From the NCBI GenBank assembly GCA_900095095.1, contig FMBT01000335.1:244064-308063 (forward strand): 64,000 bases of DNA, in the 5' to 3' direction. Shown piece after piece: positions 23,532-34,870 of the stretch (position 1 is its first letter; each line of letters starts with the position of its first letter). The stretch is from Fragilariopsis cylindrus CCMP1102 (lineage: Eukaryota > Bacillariophyta > Bacillariophyceae > Bacillariales > Bacillariaceae). Both the position numbers and the translations under genes were made by a program. The notes under the pieces were generated by a model. The model did no database searches. It worked only from the letters and a program-made list of their open reading frames with translations, and was not told the origin of the DNA.

Positions 23532-24653
23532 CTAGACACTTCGTCTCTCGTCACAAGCATGGTAACTGCATAGCTTTTCGTTTTCGTTTTGTAGAAAACG
23601 GTACATATGATTTGGTTCCTTCTGTTGTATGGCATCTATAATTCCCGGGTATATTTTAAGGGAAATTGACTTCTTACGTTGAGCAGCGAGAAGGTTCATA
23701 TCATATCGTTTCATAATACGATTGCATTTTAATTCGAAATCAATTTCAGATTGTAAGATATAAGCAATACCTCTGGTAGACTTGATCAATACTTTGTCGT
23801 AATTTGTCACGCTGAGTTTCAACAGTGTGGAGTTGTTGTGATTCCGCAATCTCTTCAATAGGATTTTGCGTCCCGTGTTGTCCATCAGATTAGTAGAAAT
23901 AATCACATCTTCCAATCCCTTGTTGCTCCTGAGAATTTTTGCAAGATACTTTGCAAGCTTCTTTGCATCAAATTGTACAACACGATTCAAATCAAATTCC
24001 CCCGATAACTCCAACGTCTTGAGCGAAGTGTTGTTGAGAAGACCCTTCAAGTTCATCGATAATGCTGACGTCGTACCTCGTCCTATAAAGCCTATTGTGT
24101 AGGACGGAATGCCAATATCTAATACAGCGTTGAAAATACACTTAAATGTGCCGGCTCTTTTAAAGGTATTAGTAATCGACAACTTTTTGATATTGTTGCT
24201 GGACATTATAGCGAGAGCAATTCTTTTAGCGTCTTCCGATGTGAAAGTCTGATCGTGTTTATTGATTGGGTGGTCCTGTTTCGACCACGCAAATTCGTCG
24301 ATTTTGTTGTTTGGTCCCTTTAGGCACCGAATGAAGAAGTTCAAGCAAGTTGCGTACACTTCTGGATCATTGCAATTATTTATAATGGTCAAACTTTTGA
24401 TTCTCCCCGACAACATGCTGCTTTGACTTATAGCAACTTGCATCTCTGTCGATTCAATAAATGACTTGTCATTAAAATGGCAACGCAAATGTATCTTCTC
24501 GGTTCTTTTTCTTAAGGCTTCGATTACCTCATCAGCATTGAAGCCATGTGGATATACAACGATAAGGGTCGCCATTGTTTTATGTTTCAGAATATTGTCA
24601 AGATGTTGTTTTAAATGTACAAATAGAATGAGCACAAGCAGATCGTAGACCAT
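23532..24653 (-). CDS. Leucine-rich repeat (RNI-like) protein
   Basis: The frame from the ATG at 24651-24653 encodes 373 residues; a second ATG at 24573-24575 (MATLIVVYPHGFNADEVIEAL) may be the true start because the first 26 residues look like leader-derived sequence. Repeating segments such as NNIKKLSITNTF, NTSLKTLELSGEFDLNRVV, NKGLEDVIISTNLM and NSTLLKLSVTNYD show the ribonuclease-inhibitor-like LRR pattern. No transmembrane helix, kinase or other catalytic motif follows. Codon use is less biased than in neighbouring genes and there are no homopeptide runs. LRR genes of this kind are numerous in diatoms; function is unknown. Confidence 0.7.
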   Translation of the reverse strand: MVYDLLVLILFVHLKQHLDNILKHKTMATLIVVYPHGFNADEVIEALRKRTEKIHLRCHFNDKSFIESTEMQVAISQSSMLSGRIKSLTIINNCNDPEVYATCLNFFIRCLKGPNNKIDEFAWSKQDHPINKHDQTFTSEDAKRIALAIMSSNNIKKLSITNTFKRAGTFKCIFNAVLDIGIPSYTIGFIGRGTTSALSMNLKGLLNNTSLKTLELSGEFDLNRVVQFDAKKLAKYLAKILRSNKGLEDVIISTNLMDNTGRKILLKRLRNHNNSTLLKLSVTNYDKVLIKSTRGIAYILQSEIDFELKCNRIMKRYDMNLLAAQRKKSISLKIYPGIIDAIQQKEPNHMYRFLQNENEKLCSYHACDERRSV

Positions 24654-25053
24654 TTCAGGTTTTATCTGTATACTATCCGCCGTGGATCACGAGGACAGTT
24701 GTTTCGGGTTTTCACTTGAACCATCCGACGTAAATCACGAATGAATGGACTGTTTCAATTTGAACGAGAGTAGAGTACTGTGGGTGGTCGAGCCGAGTGA
24801 GTCAGTCGCGTCGAGCACATGTTTTAAGTTCAGCATTAGCTCAACACAATTCTGTGTTTTATTATAGGAGTAGTAGTACACTTTCATATTGATTTTTATT
24901 ACTTAATTAGACATTAACGTATTTATGTATCTTAAACTTATTTCGTTGGCTCATATATTTGAATATTCGACCATCACCTGCCGACCATTAAAATGAATAA
25001 AGGGAAATGATTTGATTTTTTATGTCAGATTTCATTCTGTTTGATTACACACG

Positions 25054-25071
25054 CAGTATTTGTAAATACTG
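25054..25071. other. Perfect hairpin in the MsrA 3' region
   Basis: CAGTATTT and AAATACTG are perfect 8-bp arms separated by two bases, about 165 bp past the MsrA stop. It could be part of a 3' UTR structure or a processing signal. Confidence 0.5.
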
Positions 25072-25107
25072 GGGGTGGTCGAATCGAAACAGAGAAATAT
25101 AAAATCA

Positions 25108-25160
25108 TCATTCAAAAGATCATGATTTTTCCATTCCATCTTCATTGTCTATCGTAGATA
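25108..25160 (-). promoter_or_regulatory. Weak SECIS candidate
   Basis: On the minus strand an ATGA (25142-25145) lies about 90 nt past the MsrA stop, is followed after 11 nt by a run of five A, and then by a TGA (25112-25114). This matches the order AUGA, apical AA, GA of a SECIS, with partial pairing AAGAU/AUCUU and AUGG/UCAU. The lower helix is not evident, and an 8-bp AAAATCAT/ATGATTTT hairpin competes. Treat it as the place to look. Confidence 0.25.
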
Positions 25161-25234
25161 GAGGTGGTAACGTCCTGATTTTCGTTTTAAATAAACTATA
25201 GTTCGTTTGATGTTCTGTGGGTTTGAATTCAATT

Positions 25235-25924
25235 TTATGCATATCGTCTGGATGTTGCTTTTTCAACATATTTTTGATGATATTCTTCACCACGATAAAA
25301 ATCAGAGGCATCTTCAATTTTCACCAGTTCACCTACTGAACCACGTTTTTTACATGCAGCTTCTGCTAACTGTTTCTGTTCTTCTGAATAAACAAATATA
25401 GCGGATCGGTATTGTGTACCATATCGTGAATCAGATGGATGATGCATATCAAAAAACATTTCTAACAGATCTTCATATTTTAATTTATCAGCATTGTAGG
25501 TAATACGGATACTTTCTGCATAATCACGTATATTCCGATACGTTGGATTCACTGTAGAGTCACGTGAGACACTACCAGAATATCCAACCACGGTGTTCGC
25601 AATGCCCTCGGTCTGATCGAAATCACGTTGAGGGCCCCAAAATCATCCCATTGCTGCCTCAAATGTGGTATGAGGATCTACTGGAGGTGGTAATAATGGA
25701 CAGATTTTTTTCGCTTCGTCTTGATCTGCTGATGTAGCTTTCATTGTGGTGCTTGTTGGTGTTGTTGTTGTTGTTGTTTTAAAGAATTGGTTATTGCTGA
25801 CACTGGTGATGATGTTGTGATTTGACAAAATAATGGGAGGTGCAAATGCTGTTCCTACCGATGCTGTCGCCGCTCCAAACAGGACTACTAGTAGGCTTTT
25901 GGACGACGCTTTAATAGTCTTCAT
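25235..25924 (-). CDS. msrA: Plastid-targeted methionine sulfoxide reductase A, selenocysteine (UGA) at the catalytic position
   Basis: Translation from the ATG at 25922-25924, reading through one in-frame UGA at 25643-25645, gives 229 residues. The UGA is codon 94 and sits in G-U-FWG, exactly where MsrA has its catalytic Cys in GCFWG. Downstream the same frame keeps family features: VVGYSGS, NPTY, YAES, GTQYRSAIFVYS and EEYHQKY. Peptide methionine-S-sulfoxide is reduced through this residue, and selenocysteine forms are known in algae such as Chlamydomonas. The N-terminus is a signal peptide ending GTAFAPP (residues 24-30), the diatom ASAFAP plastid motif, so action in the plastid against photo-oxidative damage is inferred. 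Cys191 might act as resolving residue. A nonsense mutation is the alternative, but the exact position and intact flanks argue against it. Confidence 0.85.
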
Positions 25925-26502
25925 AGGATGCAAACTTTTTTTTTCACACGATTACTAGCTGCTTTTCTTCTGCTTGAACGAAAATAGTGAGGAGTCTGTT
26001 GTTGTCGTCGTTGTACTGGTACTGTGTTGTGTTTTATCTCGTGAAATTCGAAGAATTGTGATACAATATGTAATTTTCTGCACGAGTAACCTATCCGTGA
26101 CGTGTTTTTGTGAGTCGAGTGAGTCGTGTCAGTTAATCAGTTAATCAGTTACGGGATGGACGGACGGACGAGAAGAATCTCGAATACAGTAAGTAGCGGA
26201 CGATAACCGTACTTCGTATATAATGAAGAAGACCCTTCACCCTACTAGTAAGTTACTTCGAAAGTTACTTGTAGCAGCATTTTTTACTAACTATTTAGCA
26301 TTGAAAAAATCAGAATGTAATAGTTTCATTGTATCTTGATCTATATATTATGAAATTTAAAAAATCAATTGTATCATTTATTTATTCTAGTCTTCATTTT
26401 CCCTTTTTCGAACTAGATAAAACGTGCCCCTTCATAAATCAGACGACGAGTCCGAGTGAGTCGAGTGATAGACTGACACGGTTTTCCTTCTTTTTTCTTT
26501 CT
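25925..26502. other. Intergenic, no gene seen
   Basis: This spacer should hold the MsrA promoter and the 3' end of the DUF6824 gene. Direct TTAATCAG repeats occur near 26131-26150 and GGAC repeats near 26157-26170. ORFs are unsupported. Confidence 0.5.
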
Positions 26503-29500
26503 CTAAAATACCAAAGAATCATCGTCGCTGTCATTGTATTCCTCCCCACTATCATCGACATGGACTAAATTATCATCATCGTCATCATCATCGTGGTGGT
26601 GGTGGTCATCTTCTTGTGCTGGACGGTAAAAAGAATCAGCGCCGTTGTTGTTGATGGTCATTCTTTCTTCGTGCTGGAGATCACCGTCTTCATGCCTATC
26701 ATGTTGTTCATTTTCTTCGTCGACGATATCGGTTTCTGCAGGAGGAACTTCTAAGGCGGGAACTTCATTTCTGTCTTTAATCGAACGACGCACTATCGTA
26801 GCAACATTCCCCGATGCTTGATTTTCTCCCCGATGCTTTGTAGCAGTAGCAGCAGAACTAGGATTGCCGGTGCTGTTATTGTTAGTGCAGGGAAGTCGTG
26901 TTGGTAATACTTTCTGATGTTGACTTGGGTCACGCAACGGCAACGCGTGTAACGCTTGCGACGTCTTATCAATGGCTTCTTCAACCAAAACCAGTGCAGC
27001 GCGTTTTGTTTGTTGAGACGAGAGTATTTTTGTTACAGTTGCACTTATGTTGAAGATTTCAGTTCTCGCTGATGCTGCTGATGCTGATGCTGCTATTTCG
27101 GCTTCATCGTCATCGCTATCGATCAAGATCGCATTATCATCATCGTAGCCCGTTCTTCTTCTTTTAAGATCTCGAGCTGCATTATACTTCCACCGTTGTC
27201 GTGAGTTCTCTCTCAATGCTTGCGAGGCTTTACCTACGGCCTGTTTATATGCGATCTGTGTCCATCCTACTACCGCGCCGTCACCTGTTGCTGCATGTTT
27301 AATAAATCGTCCTGGTGGGTTTCGTTGTTGAGTAACAGCTGCAACAACTTGTTTTGCTACCAATATCTTTGTGCCCTTTGAACAATTTTGATATAGGGAA
27401 ATATTCCCTCTGATCAACCTACGGAACCAATCATTACCTGGATGAGAGTTACTCTTGCCACCACGACCACACAAAACGTCCTTTTTATTAGTTAGCAGAT
27501 TGAATATTTTAGAAGTGAAGTGAGCAAAGCCGATGCGTTTATAGATTTTAGAAAATAACAATGATGCATGCATGTACGCACATAAATAATCCAGAAGAAA
27601 AAGAGAGGAAAAAAAGATAACTTACGTGGTCATGAATTTCTGAAATAATATCATTGAATGAAACACCACCGATGATGCCTTTATCGTTGACGACGTCGTT
27701 ATCGTTGTTATTGTCATTTGTTGCAGAGTATTTCAGTGTAGCAGCAATCTCACTCGGGTTTATATCACCACCACCACCACCACTACTACTACTGCTTATA
27801 CTAGCGGTGTCATTCATATCAATATCCGTAACAGGACGTTGCTGTTGCTGTGGTTGCATGTGCTGTTGCTGTTGCATTTGCATTTGCTGTGGTTGCAGGT
27901 GCTGCTGCTGTTGTATTTGCATTTGCATTTGCTGATGGTGCAGTTGCGGGCGCTGTTGCAGGCGCTGTTGATGTTGCTGTTGATACATTTGCCGTTGCTG
28001 CTGCGTTTGCTGTTGCATTTGCTGTTGTTGCTGCTGTTGTTGCTGTTGCTGCTGTTGTTGCTGTTGTTGCTGTTGTTGATGTTGATGTCGTTGTTGCTGT
28101 TGTTCCTGTTCCTGTTCCTGTTGTATTTCCAGTTTCTGTAGATCCCGTAATGCTTGGCTGGTCTTCTTGATAGCCTCCGCGTCACCAATATCAAACCATA
28201 ATCCGGTACCTTTGTCTTCCTTCAAGAATCGTCCAGGTGGGTCCATAGTACGAATATCATTGACGATGCCAGCTGCGATATCAGCTTTTTCATATTTCCA
28301 TGTGGATTTAGGACCTACATATTCTTTCTTCTTTAAGTGAATGCTCTCTCTAAATTGCACATTCCCAGCGTGGCTGTTGATGCGTTCACCGCGACCGCAG
28401 AGAACATCATTCTCATTTGGATCAACGATGCGGTGCTGTTGTTGTTTCTGCTCCTGTTGTATTTCCAATTTCTTTTCTTGTTTGTTGATATAGTATTCTT
28501 GAGTTGATCGAAATAATTCTATAATCCGATCACGAGCTGTAGTAAAATCAACAACATAAACTTCTTTTTCGATCAAACAATCATCATCGTCATCATCATT
28601 ATTATTATTATTAGTATGACGAATTAATTTAATAAATCGTCCATTATTCGATAAAACGACTATCATAATTTGTTCCACAATTAAAATTTGTTCTTGAATT
28701 GTTCTTTTTTGTAATGTGATGAGATTGAAAAAAAAATCTATCAATATTATATTTAATAAGATCCTTCCAATTACGACTATCATCACGATTAGTATTTACA
28801 CCAAATAATACAACGTCATAGTTATTAGTTGCATTAGTTTCATTATCGTCATCGTCATCACAGGATGAGGAGGAGGAGGGGAATGATGAGGATGATTCCA
28901 TATTATCATTAACTTGTACCACCACTTTGGTTGGTGTTGTTGTTGTCGTTGTCGTTGCTGATGATGATGATGAGGAACAATAATCATCGGTGATATTAAT
29001 ACCGTCCCCGTCGATGTCGTCGTCACCGTCGTCGCTGCTGCCGGTCATCGATACGATAGAGACGATATCTGCAAGGACTTGTGCTACTACAGAATACGAA
29101 TACGACGACGCAGTAGATAGAACCGTAGATGACGACGACGATGGCAATGACGATTCCGTACTTTTGGCGATGATGGCGACGGCGACCGACCGGTCGTTAT
29201 TGCTACTGCAGCTGCTGTTGCAGGTGCTGTTGCTGTTGCTGTTGATGTTGCAGATGCTGCTGCTGCTGCTGCTGCTGTCGATTGACATTGCCATTGACAT
29301 ATCCGTCATAATAATACCCCCATCTTCGGTAGTACTTGTATTATAATATTCTTCCTCTTCGTCTTGATTGTACTCAATTATTTTCTCTAACGGTGATGAC
29401 GACGATGATAAAATAGCAGTAACAGAATCGATGGATGAGGATAATGATGGTGATGGTACAACATTCTTCTTTTTCTCGCCTTTCTTCCTATTCAAATAGT

Positions 29501-29924
29501 CACCATCGACGACATCATTGTTATTTGTATTTGCATGTGTTGTCACGGAAGAAGAAGAAGAAGAAGAAGTGTCAGCAGTAATAGTATTACTACCTTTCTT
29601 CTTTTCCTTCTTCTTCGGTCTTATTGCTGTTATTCGACGATCAGCGGCAGCGATAGTGGCATCTGCAATCGTATATTTTGTTCCATAATCAGTAGGACGA
29701 CGACGACGTCTTCGTCTTATTTTAGTGCTTCCTGTTATTGTTGATGTACCAACTATACTACTTGTTTTACTACCCACAACAGCCATTCCTGTGATTATTC
29801 CTGATGATGATTGATCTTGAATATTATTATTTTGTTGTTGTTGTTCCTCCTCCTCCTCCTCCGCTGCTGCTGCTGCTGCTGCTGCTTTCGCAAGTAGGAT
29901 TTTCTTCTTCATCAACAACACCAT
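26503..29924 (-). CDS. Protein with three DUF6824 (NDVLCGRG) domains, one intron and one frameshift
   Basis: The ATG is at 29922-29924. A 145-bp GT-AG intron (27481-27625, GTAAGT with a CTAAC branch-like site) joins EIHDH to DVLCGRG in phase 0. A frameshift at a run of nine T on the coding strand (28728-28736) splits the first domain; eight T would restore it. Domain 1 is degenerate (DVVLFGV...NGRFIKL...VVDFTTARDRI). Domain 2 is canonical (NDVLCGRGERINSHAGN, PPGRFLK, IKKTSQALRDL), followed by a long Gln run. Domain 3 is DVLCGRGGKSNSHPGN...PPGRFIK...KASQALREN. The N-terminal 380 residues are Ser/Thr-rich and the C-terminus is acidic. The family is largely diatom-restricted, and a nuclear regulatory role is only inferred. 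Confidence 0.75.
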
Positions 29925-31314
29925 ACTACTGTCCGAGGAGTATCTGCTGTTTGCTTTTTGGCTGTTGTTTGAGAATAATAATGAAGGTTCAAGATATGTG
30001 AATTGTTAATGGGTAGAATGAATGGGAAAAAAAAACGCGATTGGGACGCATTATTGTTAATTATTAGTATTTCTAGCTCAGAGCTACTTTTGATCGCTTC
30101 ATACAGTATTTCACGATACCATTATCGCCTTTTCTATACTATTTGCCTTTTTTATTAAAACCGGCATTGGCTGAGATTGTCATTTTTTATCTTGCTACCG
30201 TATGAATATATAATTGATTTCTTCAACATACCGGTAGTAATTTAAGTCAATTTCAAGCAGTCATTCGTTATTGAAGTGTGAGTTTTTGTACTTATGATTG
30301 ATTTGAAACACACATCGTCACGGATGGATGTTCTATGGGGGGCAATACAAGTAAGGAGCGATGCTTTGCTATTACCCCTTAAGTATAAAAATAAAATAAA
30401 AAAAGCACGACTGATATATATTTTGTACTGTTGTTGGTTCTTGTTTGCTTACTGTACATTCGATGCTTTGCCATCCACAATATTTCTGCTGCTTTATTTA
30501 CTATTAGAGCAGTATGTAATAGTAGTAGAAGTAGTATTCTTTGATACTCCTGACATTTTACCATCATGCATGGTATTGTGATGATCATCATGCATGGTTG
30601 TATAATTTGATGATTATTTATTTGATTTCATCAGGAAGGGGATACGTGTGCCACACCACGTCAAAGAGACAAATTTGAGCATGCCTACCACAGGGTTCTA
30701 ATATGCAAGGACACTGAATTGAATGTAGAAATTCATTAGATCCCATTGCACTGGACAGAGCAGTCCTATGTATTATGTAGACCTAGTATAATATTGTACC
30801 TGAATTAAGTGTCAGCAGTTTTCTGTAAAAAGACAAAGATCCAACAACAACACAGACGGGCATGCCATGGTACAAACGTAGTTTTGCTGTGTGTATCATT
30901 GTAATGAGTATCATCATTTATACACGATAATAATTTGGCTACTGGATCGATAATAATTTGGCTACTGGATCGGATGTGTTGGACACATACATATCTCCTT
31001 TTGATATTTGTTTGCTAGATATCACAAGAGTACATATTATTATAGCAGAGAGTCTTCCACAAAAGTCACACATTTATTTCTTTATTTATTGATCTGGGCT
31101 GTGGCTAGTAGCTAGTAGCTCACAGCTCATCAACATCATCCACTATCCTAATAGAGTCAGTTCTATATTAAATGACATGATCCAGCAAGTAAGTCACAAT
31201 TAATTACATACCAATCAGAAGGATTATTATTGGAACCCCAGCACTCACCTGAAGGAGATGAGAAGTATGAGGTAATAATCCGTTTCTTCTCAAGAAGCTG
31301 CAACTATCATCAAA

Positions 31315-31353
<39 letters not shown>

Positions 31354-31690
31354 ATATCAGTAATCTGAGAGAAACCATGCGCTCAGCTCTCTCCATGTCA
31401 GCCACCAATTCAAATTACAAGTGAAACAAGTGAGTCAGCTTCACCATAGCCGCACAAATCACATCAGATAACTCAATTCATAATATACGCAAAGTAATTC
31501 ATATCCACCCTCTAGCTAGACATTAAATATTTACACAGAAACATTTACACAGCCCTTAATATGACATCAAAATCAATCTTCACTACTAGTAAGCTAGCTT
31601 ATGAGATTTAGTATCATCGTCATGTACAGTAAATACAGGGATGATCATATTATCAACTTGTACACAACTTGGACTTATTCCATCACCATG
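29925..31690. other. Gene-free stretch at the left edge of the transposon-rich zone
   Basis: About 1.8 kb without a supported ORF. It contains a GT microsatellite at about 31319-31351 and the short tandem duplication at 30926-30971. It leads into inverted repeat copy A and may be old repeat debris. Confidence 0.5.
30926..30971. repeat. Perfect 23-bp tandem duplication
   Basis: The unit beginning GATAATAATTTGGCTACT occurs twice back to back without a mismatch, so the duplication looks recent. Confidence 0.9.
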
Positions 31691-32603
31691 GTGAACAAAA
31701 AATTGCCAGCATCTTTTTCTCCATTTCTACTGATAACACTGAACCAATACAGAAGAGGAGTTGATTTAAAGTCCTTTACACACAAGGAAATAGGGGGGAG
31801 TGCAGGGATCAAAATAAATGGTTAGTTGCGATTTTTTCCATCTCATACACCTGCAGATAAAGCATTTGAGTTTTGGCTGGTAACTAGAGGTGCACATAAG
31901 ACAGTGAGAATGATTATGTATCCAGTAAGTCCAATAAACAAATTACAGCTAAGATTATTAACAATGCATGTTGTTGTTCTCTTCCTACTTATCCTTAGAG
32001 TATGTAAAGTTTCAGTTGGTGCCCTAAGATCCATTATTATTACTGTATAAGTAAGTAGTAGAATTGGAAATGTGGCCAAACAAGAGGAAGAACTAGCAAA
32101 TAGAGGAAAGTCACAACCATTAGAAAAGTGTAAACAAACTCAAAATGTGCTTTATCTGCAAGCCACAACCTACCAGATCACACAGTCTCCAATACTACAC
32201 AGTACTATGTGGTGTTGGGGAAGGTACAGTAAATCAGTGCATATCATTTTCTAATAACCATAATCATGATGGCAGCGATCATATTTATAAAGGATGAAGA
32301 TTTCTTCTCTCCTGCTAGGTAAAAGCATGGAGCAGCATCAAAGAGACATGAATGGTATATGATGGTCCTCAGTCCAAACAATTTTGACTACACATTTTGT
32401 GATTGCAATTGCAATTGTTGGAAGAACAAGAATGTAGAATCTTGTATACATAACATACATAGCTAGTTTCATTTCATATCAAAAATGCATATATAAAATA
32501 CAATGGTGTGATGGAAGAATATAGCGTGTTGATGATTTGTTTTGCCAATCAGATACAAAAGCTTACTTTGCACTACAAAGAACACAGTTAGCGTATCAGT
32601 AAG
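31690..32603 (-). repeat. Inverted repeat copy A, distal part
   Basis: The reverse complement of this stretch matches 40250-40816 and then continues directly into 50247-50585, as if the Copia element between those blocks were absent. Shared landmarks include CTAGTTCTTCCTCTTGTTTG, CTCCAATACTACACAGTACT and CAAAACTCAAATGC. No long ORF is conserved between copies. The repeat class is unknown. Its left limit near 31690 is approximate. Confidence 0.75.
32589..32603. repeat. 15-bp target site duplication, left
   Basis: TAGCGTATCAGTAAG here is identical to 35073-35087 on the other side of the reverse-transcriptase element. The uninterrupted repeat copy B has one related site (revcomp of 40233-40247). 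Confidence 0.8.
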
Positions 32604-32728
32604 AAAAAACTGAATAACTAAGTACTAAATAATTATCTTAAACTAGCTATGGGTAGTAATATGAATGGTGCTCTGTTCATGGGTGGTCCCCGTGGATATA
32701 ATGATAGGGTTATTGGGTTCATTTGTGC

Positions 32729-34870
32729 CTAGTGCTGGGATGTAGCCAAAGTATTCACAGTGAAATATTTCTTAGTAATCATGGGAATAGAGAGAGTGAA
32801 GTTGTGAATGTAGGGGCGGTCTGCTCCATCCTCCCATTGAATTTGTCTGCTCATAGTTCTGAAAGGGATTCGAGAACCTCTCAGACACTGATGGGAAGCG
32901 CGCACACACGCAATACTAATACGTGAGCGGACAATTCCACAGGTGACTGAATAAGCCTTTTTCCATTTATCTGCTAAGCAGTTTGATAGTTGCTTTAGCA
33001 TATTGCTGGCCTTTGAGCCAATCAGGCCGTCCACAGAGACAACAAAAGGGAAAAAAGCTTGACGTTGGAGTAGGCATTGATCAAGGTATTTCTTCTTTCT
33101 CTCCTTCTCTTGTGACTGAAGAACTTTCTTTGGGTCTCTTTTTGGATAAGATCTTGCATCTGTGTCAGTTATTCTGACATCAATGATTGCGTCCATCCCG
33201 TTCTCCCAAAAGCCCTTGATCAGCAAATCTCCTCAGTCTCCGTTTGTATCGATGGCTGTGATGGTGCTGGGTGAATCCATAACAAAGGCACTGGGGTTTG
33301 TTGATTTCAGGTTCAGCACGTACTGCAGTTTAAGATGCAAGCTCACAATTCATTGTGGCGTCCAATGATTACGCTCCCAGATTTGCACTGGAGTGCTGTG
33401 CATGTCCTACATTGAATGCAGAGCCACAGCCGTCATATTTGTCAGGGAGATTGTGTGGAACTTTCTGGTATTGCAATCAAATAGCATCAATGAGCTCGTC
33501 ACATCCTAGGATGTTGCCATTGATGTGGTTTGGGATAGTAGTAAGCAGAAGACCGGTCTCACAGGCACACTTGATTGCTCTTGTTGTGCTTGGTTGAACT
33601 TCAGCAACTGCAAGGAGTTTGTTCAATGAAGATTTGTTTTCAGTTTGGTGAAGCTCTCTAGATGCTGAGAGAGAGGATTGTTGGTAGGTATCCCTGTGGT
33701 CCTGTAAACTGAAGTTGGTCTTGCCTTGAACAGCTAACAGAAGACGAGAGCTCATAAGAGTGCTATTCTTGTAGTTAGTTGTGCATGAAGTGACTGGATT
33801 TGGGAGAGCAAGCCCATTGAGTGAAGCTCCACTTTTGTTGCAAACACTTTGTCATGCCTGCGTAAGCTGCATGTGGAAACTTCAATCTTGCTACTGCTGC
33901 TAGCTCCTTGGTGCCGTGTGATCCAGTGGGCAATTTTTGTTGATACATATTCATCTCGACTATTGGCATCTCCAATGAAACCACCCAGGAAACGATGACC
34001 TGTGCTGATCTTGAATCCCAGGCCATGGGTCTCGTTGAAAAATTGGTGTGCTGCCACCACATTGCCGGGATGAGTGACAAGAATACTTTTTAGATGCATT
34101 AGGAAAGTAACCAAAATCTGGTCCCATTTGTAGTAGATCTCAAAAGAGGCTTAGTATTTTGTCGAATTTGCCAGCTGTGCTAGCATCATCTGCGTACCAT
34201 GATTGAATTAGTAATACATTCAATTCTTTAAGTTTGTGGATGAGTACTACACCATATGCGATCATGGCAAATGGGTCCCCCTGTGTGATGCCTTCTTTAG
34301 CAAAGAAGGTTAGGGTTTTACCACCTAGATTCCGTACCACTAGTAGGCTATGGCGTGGATAGCAATTGGAAGCAAATCTGGCTCCAGCAGGCCATTCATG
34401 ACGGATTGTCCATAGCATATTGATTCTTGAGGCTTCATTGAATGCATTGTCTGCGTCAATAAGTAAGAACCCAGTATTTTCTTCAGATTCCATCTCACTA
34501 CAAATAGCCGATAGTCCGTATTTAACGCCATCAACTCCAGCTCTCAGTCCAGCACAGAGTTGGTCTGACCCACAACAGTCAGTAGCGTAGGACATGGAGA
34601 CAGCTAGAACCAGTTTTGGCGAAGAACTGGCGCCATGTATCTTCTATACCGATTGGTCAAATACCTGGCATTTTGTCTAGTGCTATAAGCCTATTTGCTT
34701 GCATAGCACGTTACGAGGCCCAGGGAGGGTGCTCGTTGGCAAGCCGCCGTTGGCAAGCCCTCGTTGGCAAGCCATCTTGCAAATTTTGCACAAACATTGT
34801 GCAATCTTTGGCTGGCTTGACCGTGATGGAAGAGGAGAAGATGCTTGAGATATATTGAATCGACTCCACT
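32729..34870 (-). pseudogene. Reverse transcriptase with C-terminal nuclease-like domain, disrupted
   Basis: Reading the minus strand, the polymerase palm is recognisable: DQLCAGLRAGVDG, then LLIDADNAFNEASRI (motif A), EGITQGDPFAM (motif B) and WYADDAST (motif C, YADD). The next segment has FLGGFIGDANSRDEYV and FPHAAYAG. The C-terminal part has GDLLIKGFWENGMDAIIDVR, ITDTDARSY and PFVVSVDGLIG, a block with acidic residues that looks nuclease-like. At least one stop in the N-terminal part (CGA to TGA) and several frameshifts break it, so it is inactive. Similar YADD reverse transcriptases occur in algae and chytrids; I do not assign a named clade. Confidence 0.7.
34730..34775. repeat. Three tandem 12-15 bp units CGTTGGCAAGCC
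   Basis: The unit CGTTGGCAAGCC occurs three times with short spacers inside the N-terminal part of the decayed reverse-transcriptase reading frame. Confidence 0.8.

Larger units (their letters stand above)
24654..25234. other. Spacer that includes the MsrA 3' untranslated region
   Basis: On the minus strand the first 300 bp or so after 25235 should be the 3' UTR of the selenoprotein-like MsrA gene, where a SECIS element is expected. The rest is the promoter of the LRR gene. Direct repeats of GGTGGTCGA (near 24784 and 25074) and CGACCAT (near 24967 and 24981) are visible. Confidence 0.5.

Noticed and set aside
25235-25924. MsrA as a pseudogene with a nonsense mutation
   Set aside because: The only stop falls exactly on the catalytic codon, and the rest of the frame is conserved; selenocysteine is more likely.
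27839-28170. Long Leu- or Ala/Val-rich ORFs opposite the DUF6824 gene
   Set aside because: They are antisense translations of the CAG-type glutamine tract.
28687-28792. An 82-bp GTAATT...CAAG intron that would join the two halves of the first DUF6824 domain
   Set aside because: It keeps the frame, but would remove conserved domain residues on both sides, and the acceptor has no pyrimidine tract. A one-base error in the T9 run explains the break better.
30294-30581. 95-codon plus-strand ORF left of the transposon zone
   Set aside because: Hydrophobic composition comes from AT-rich repeats; an overlapping minus-strand ORF is equally good.
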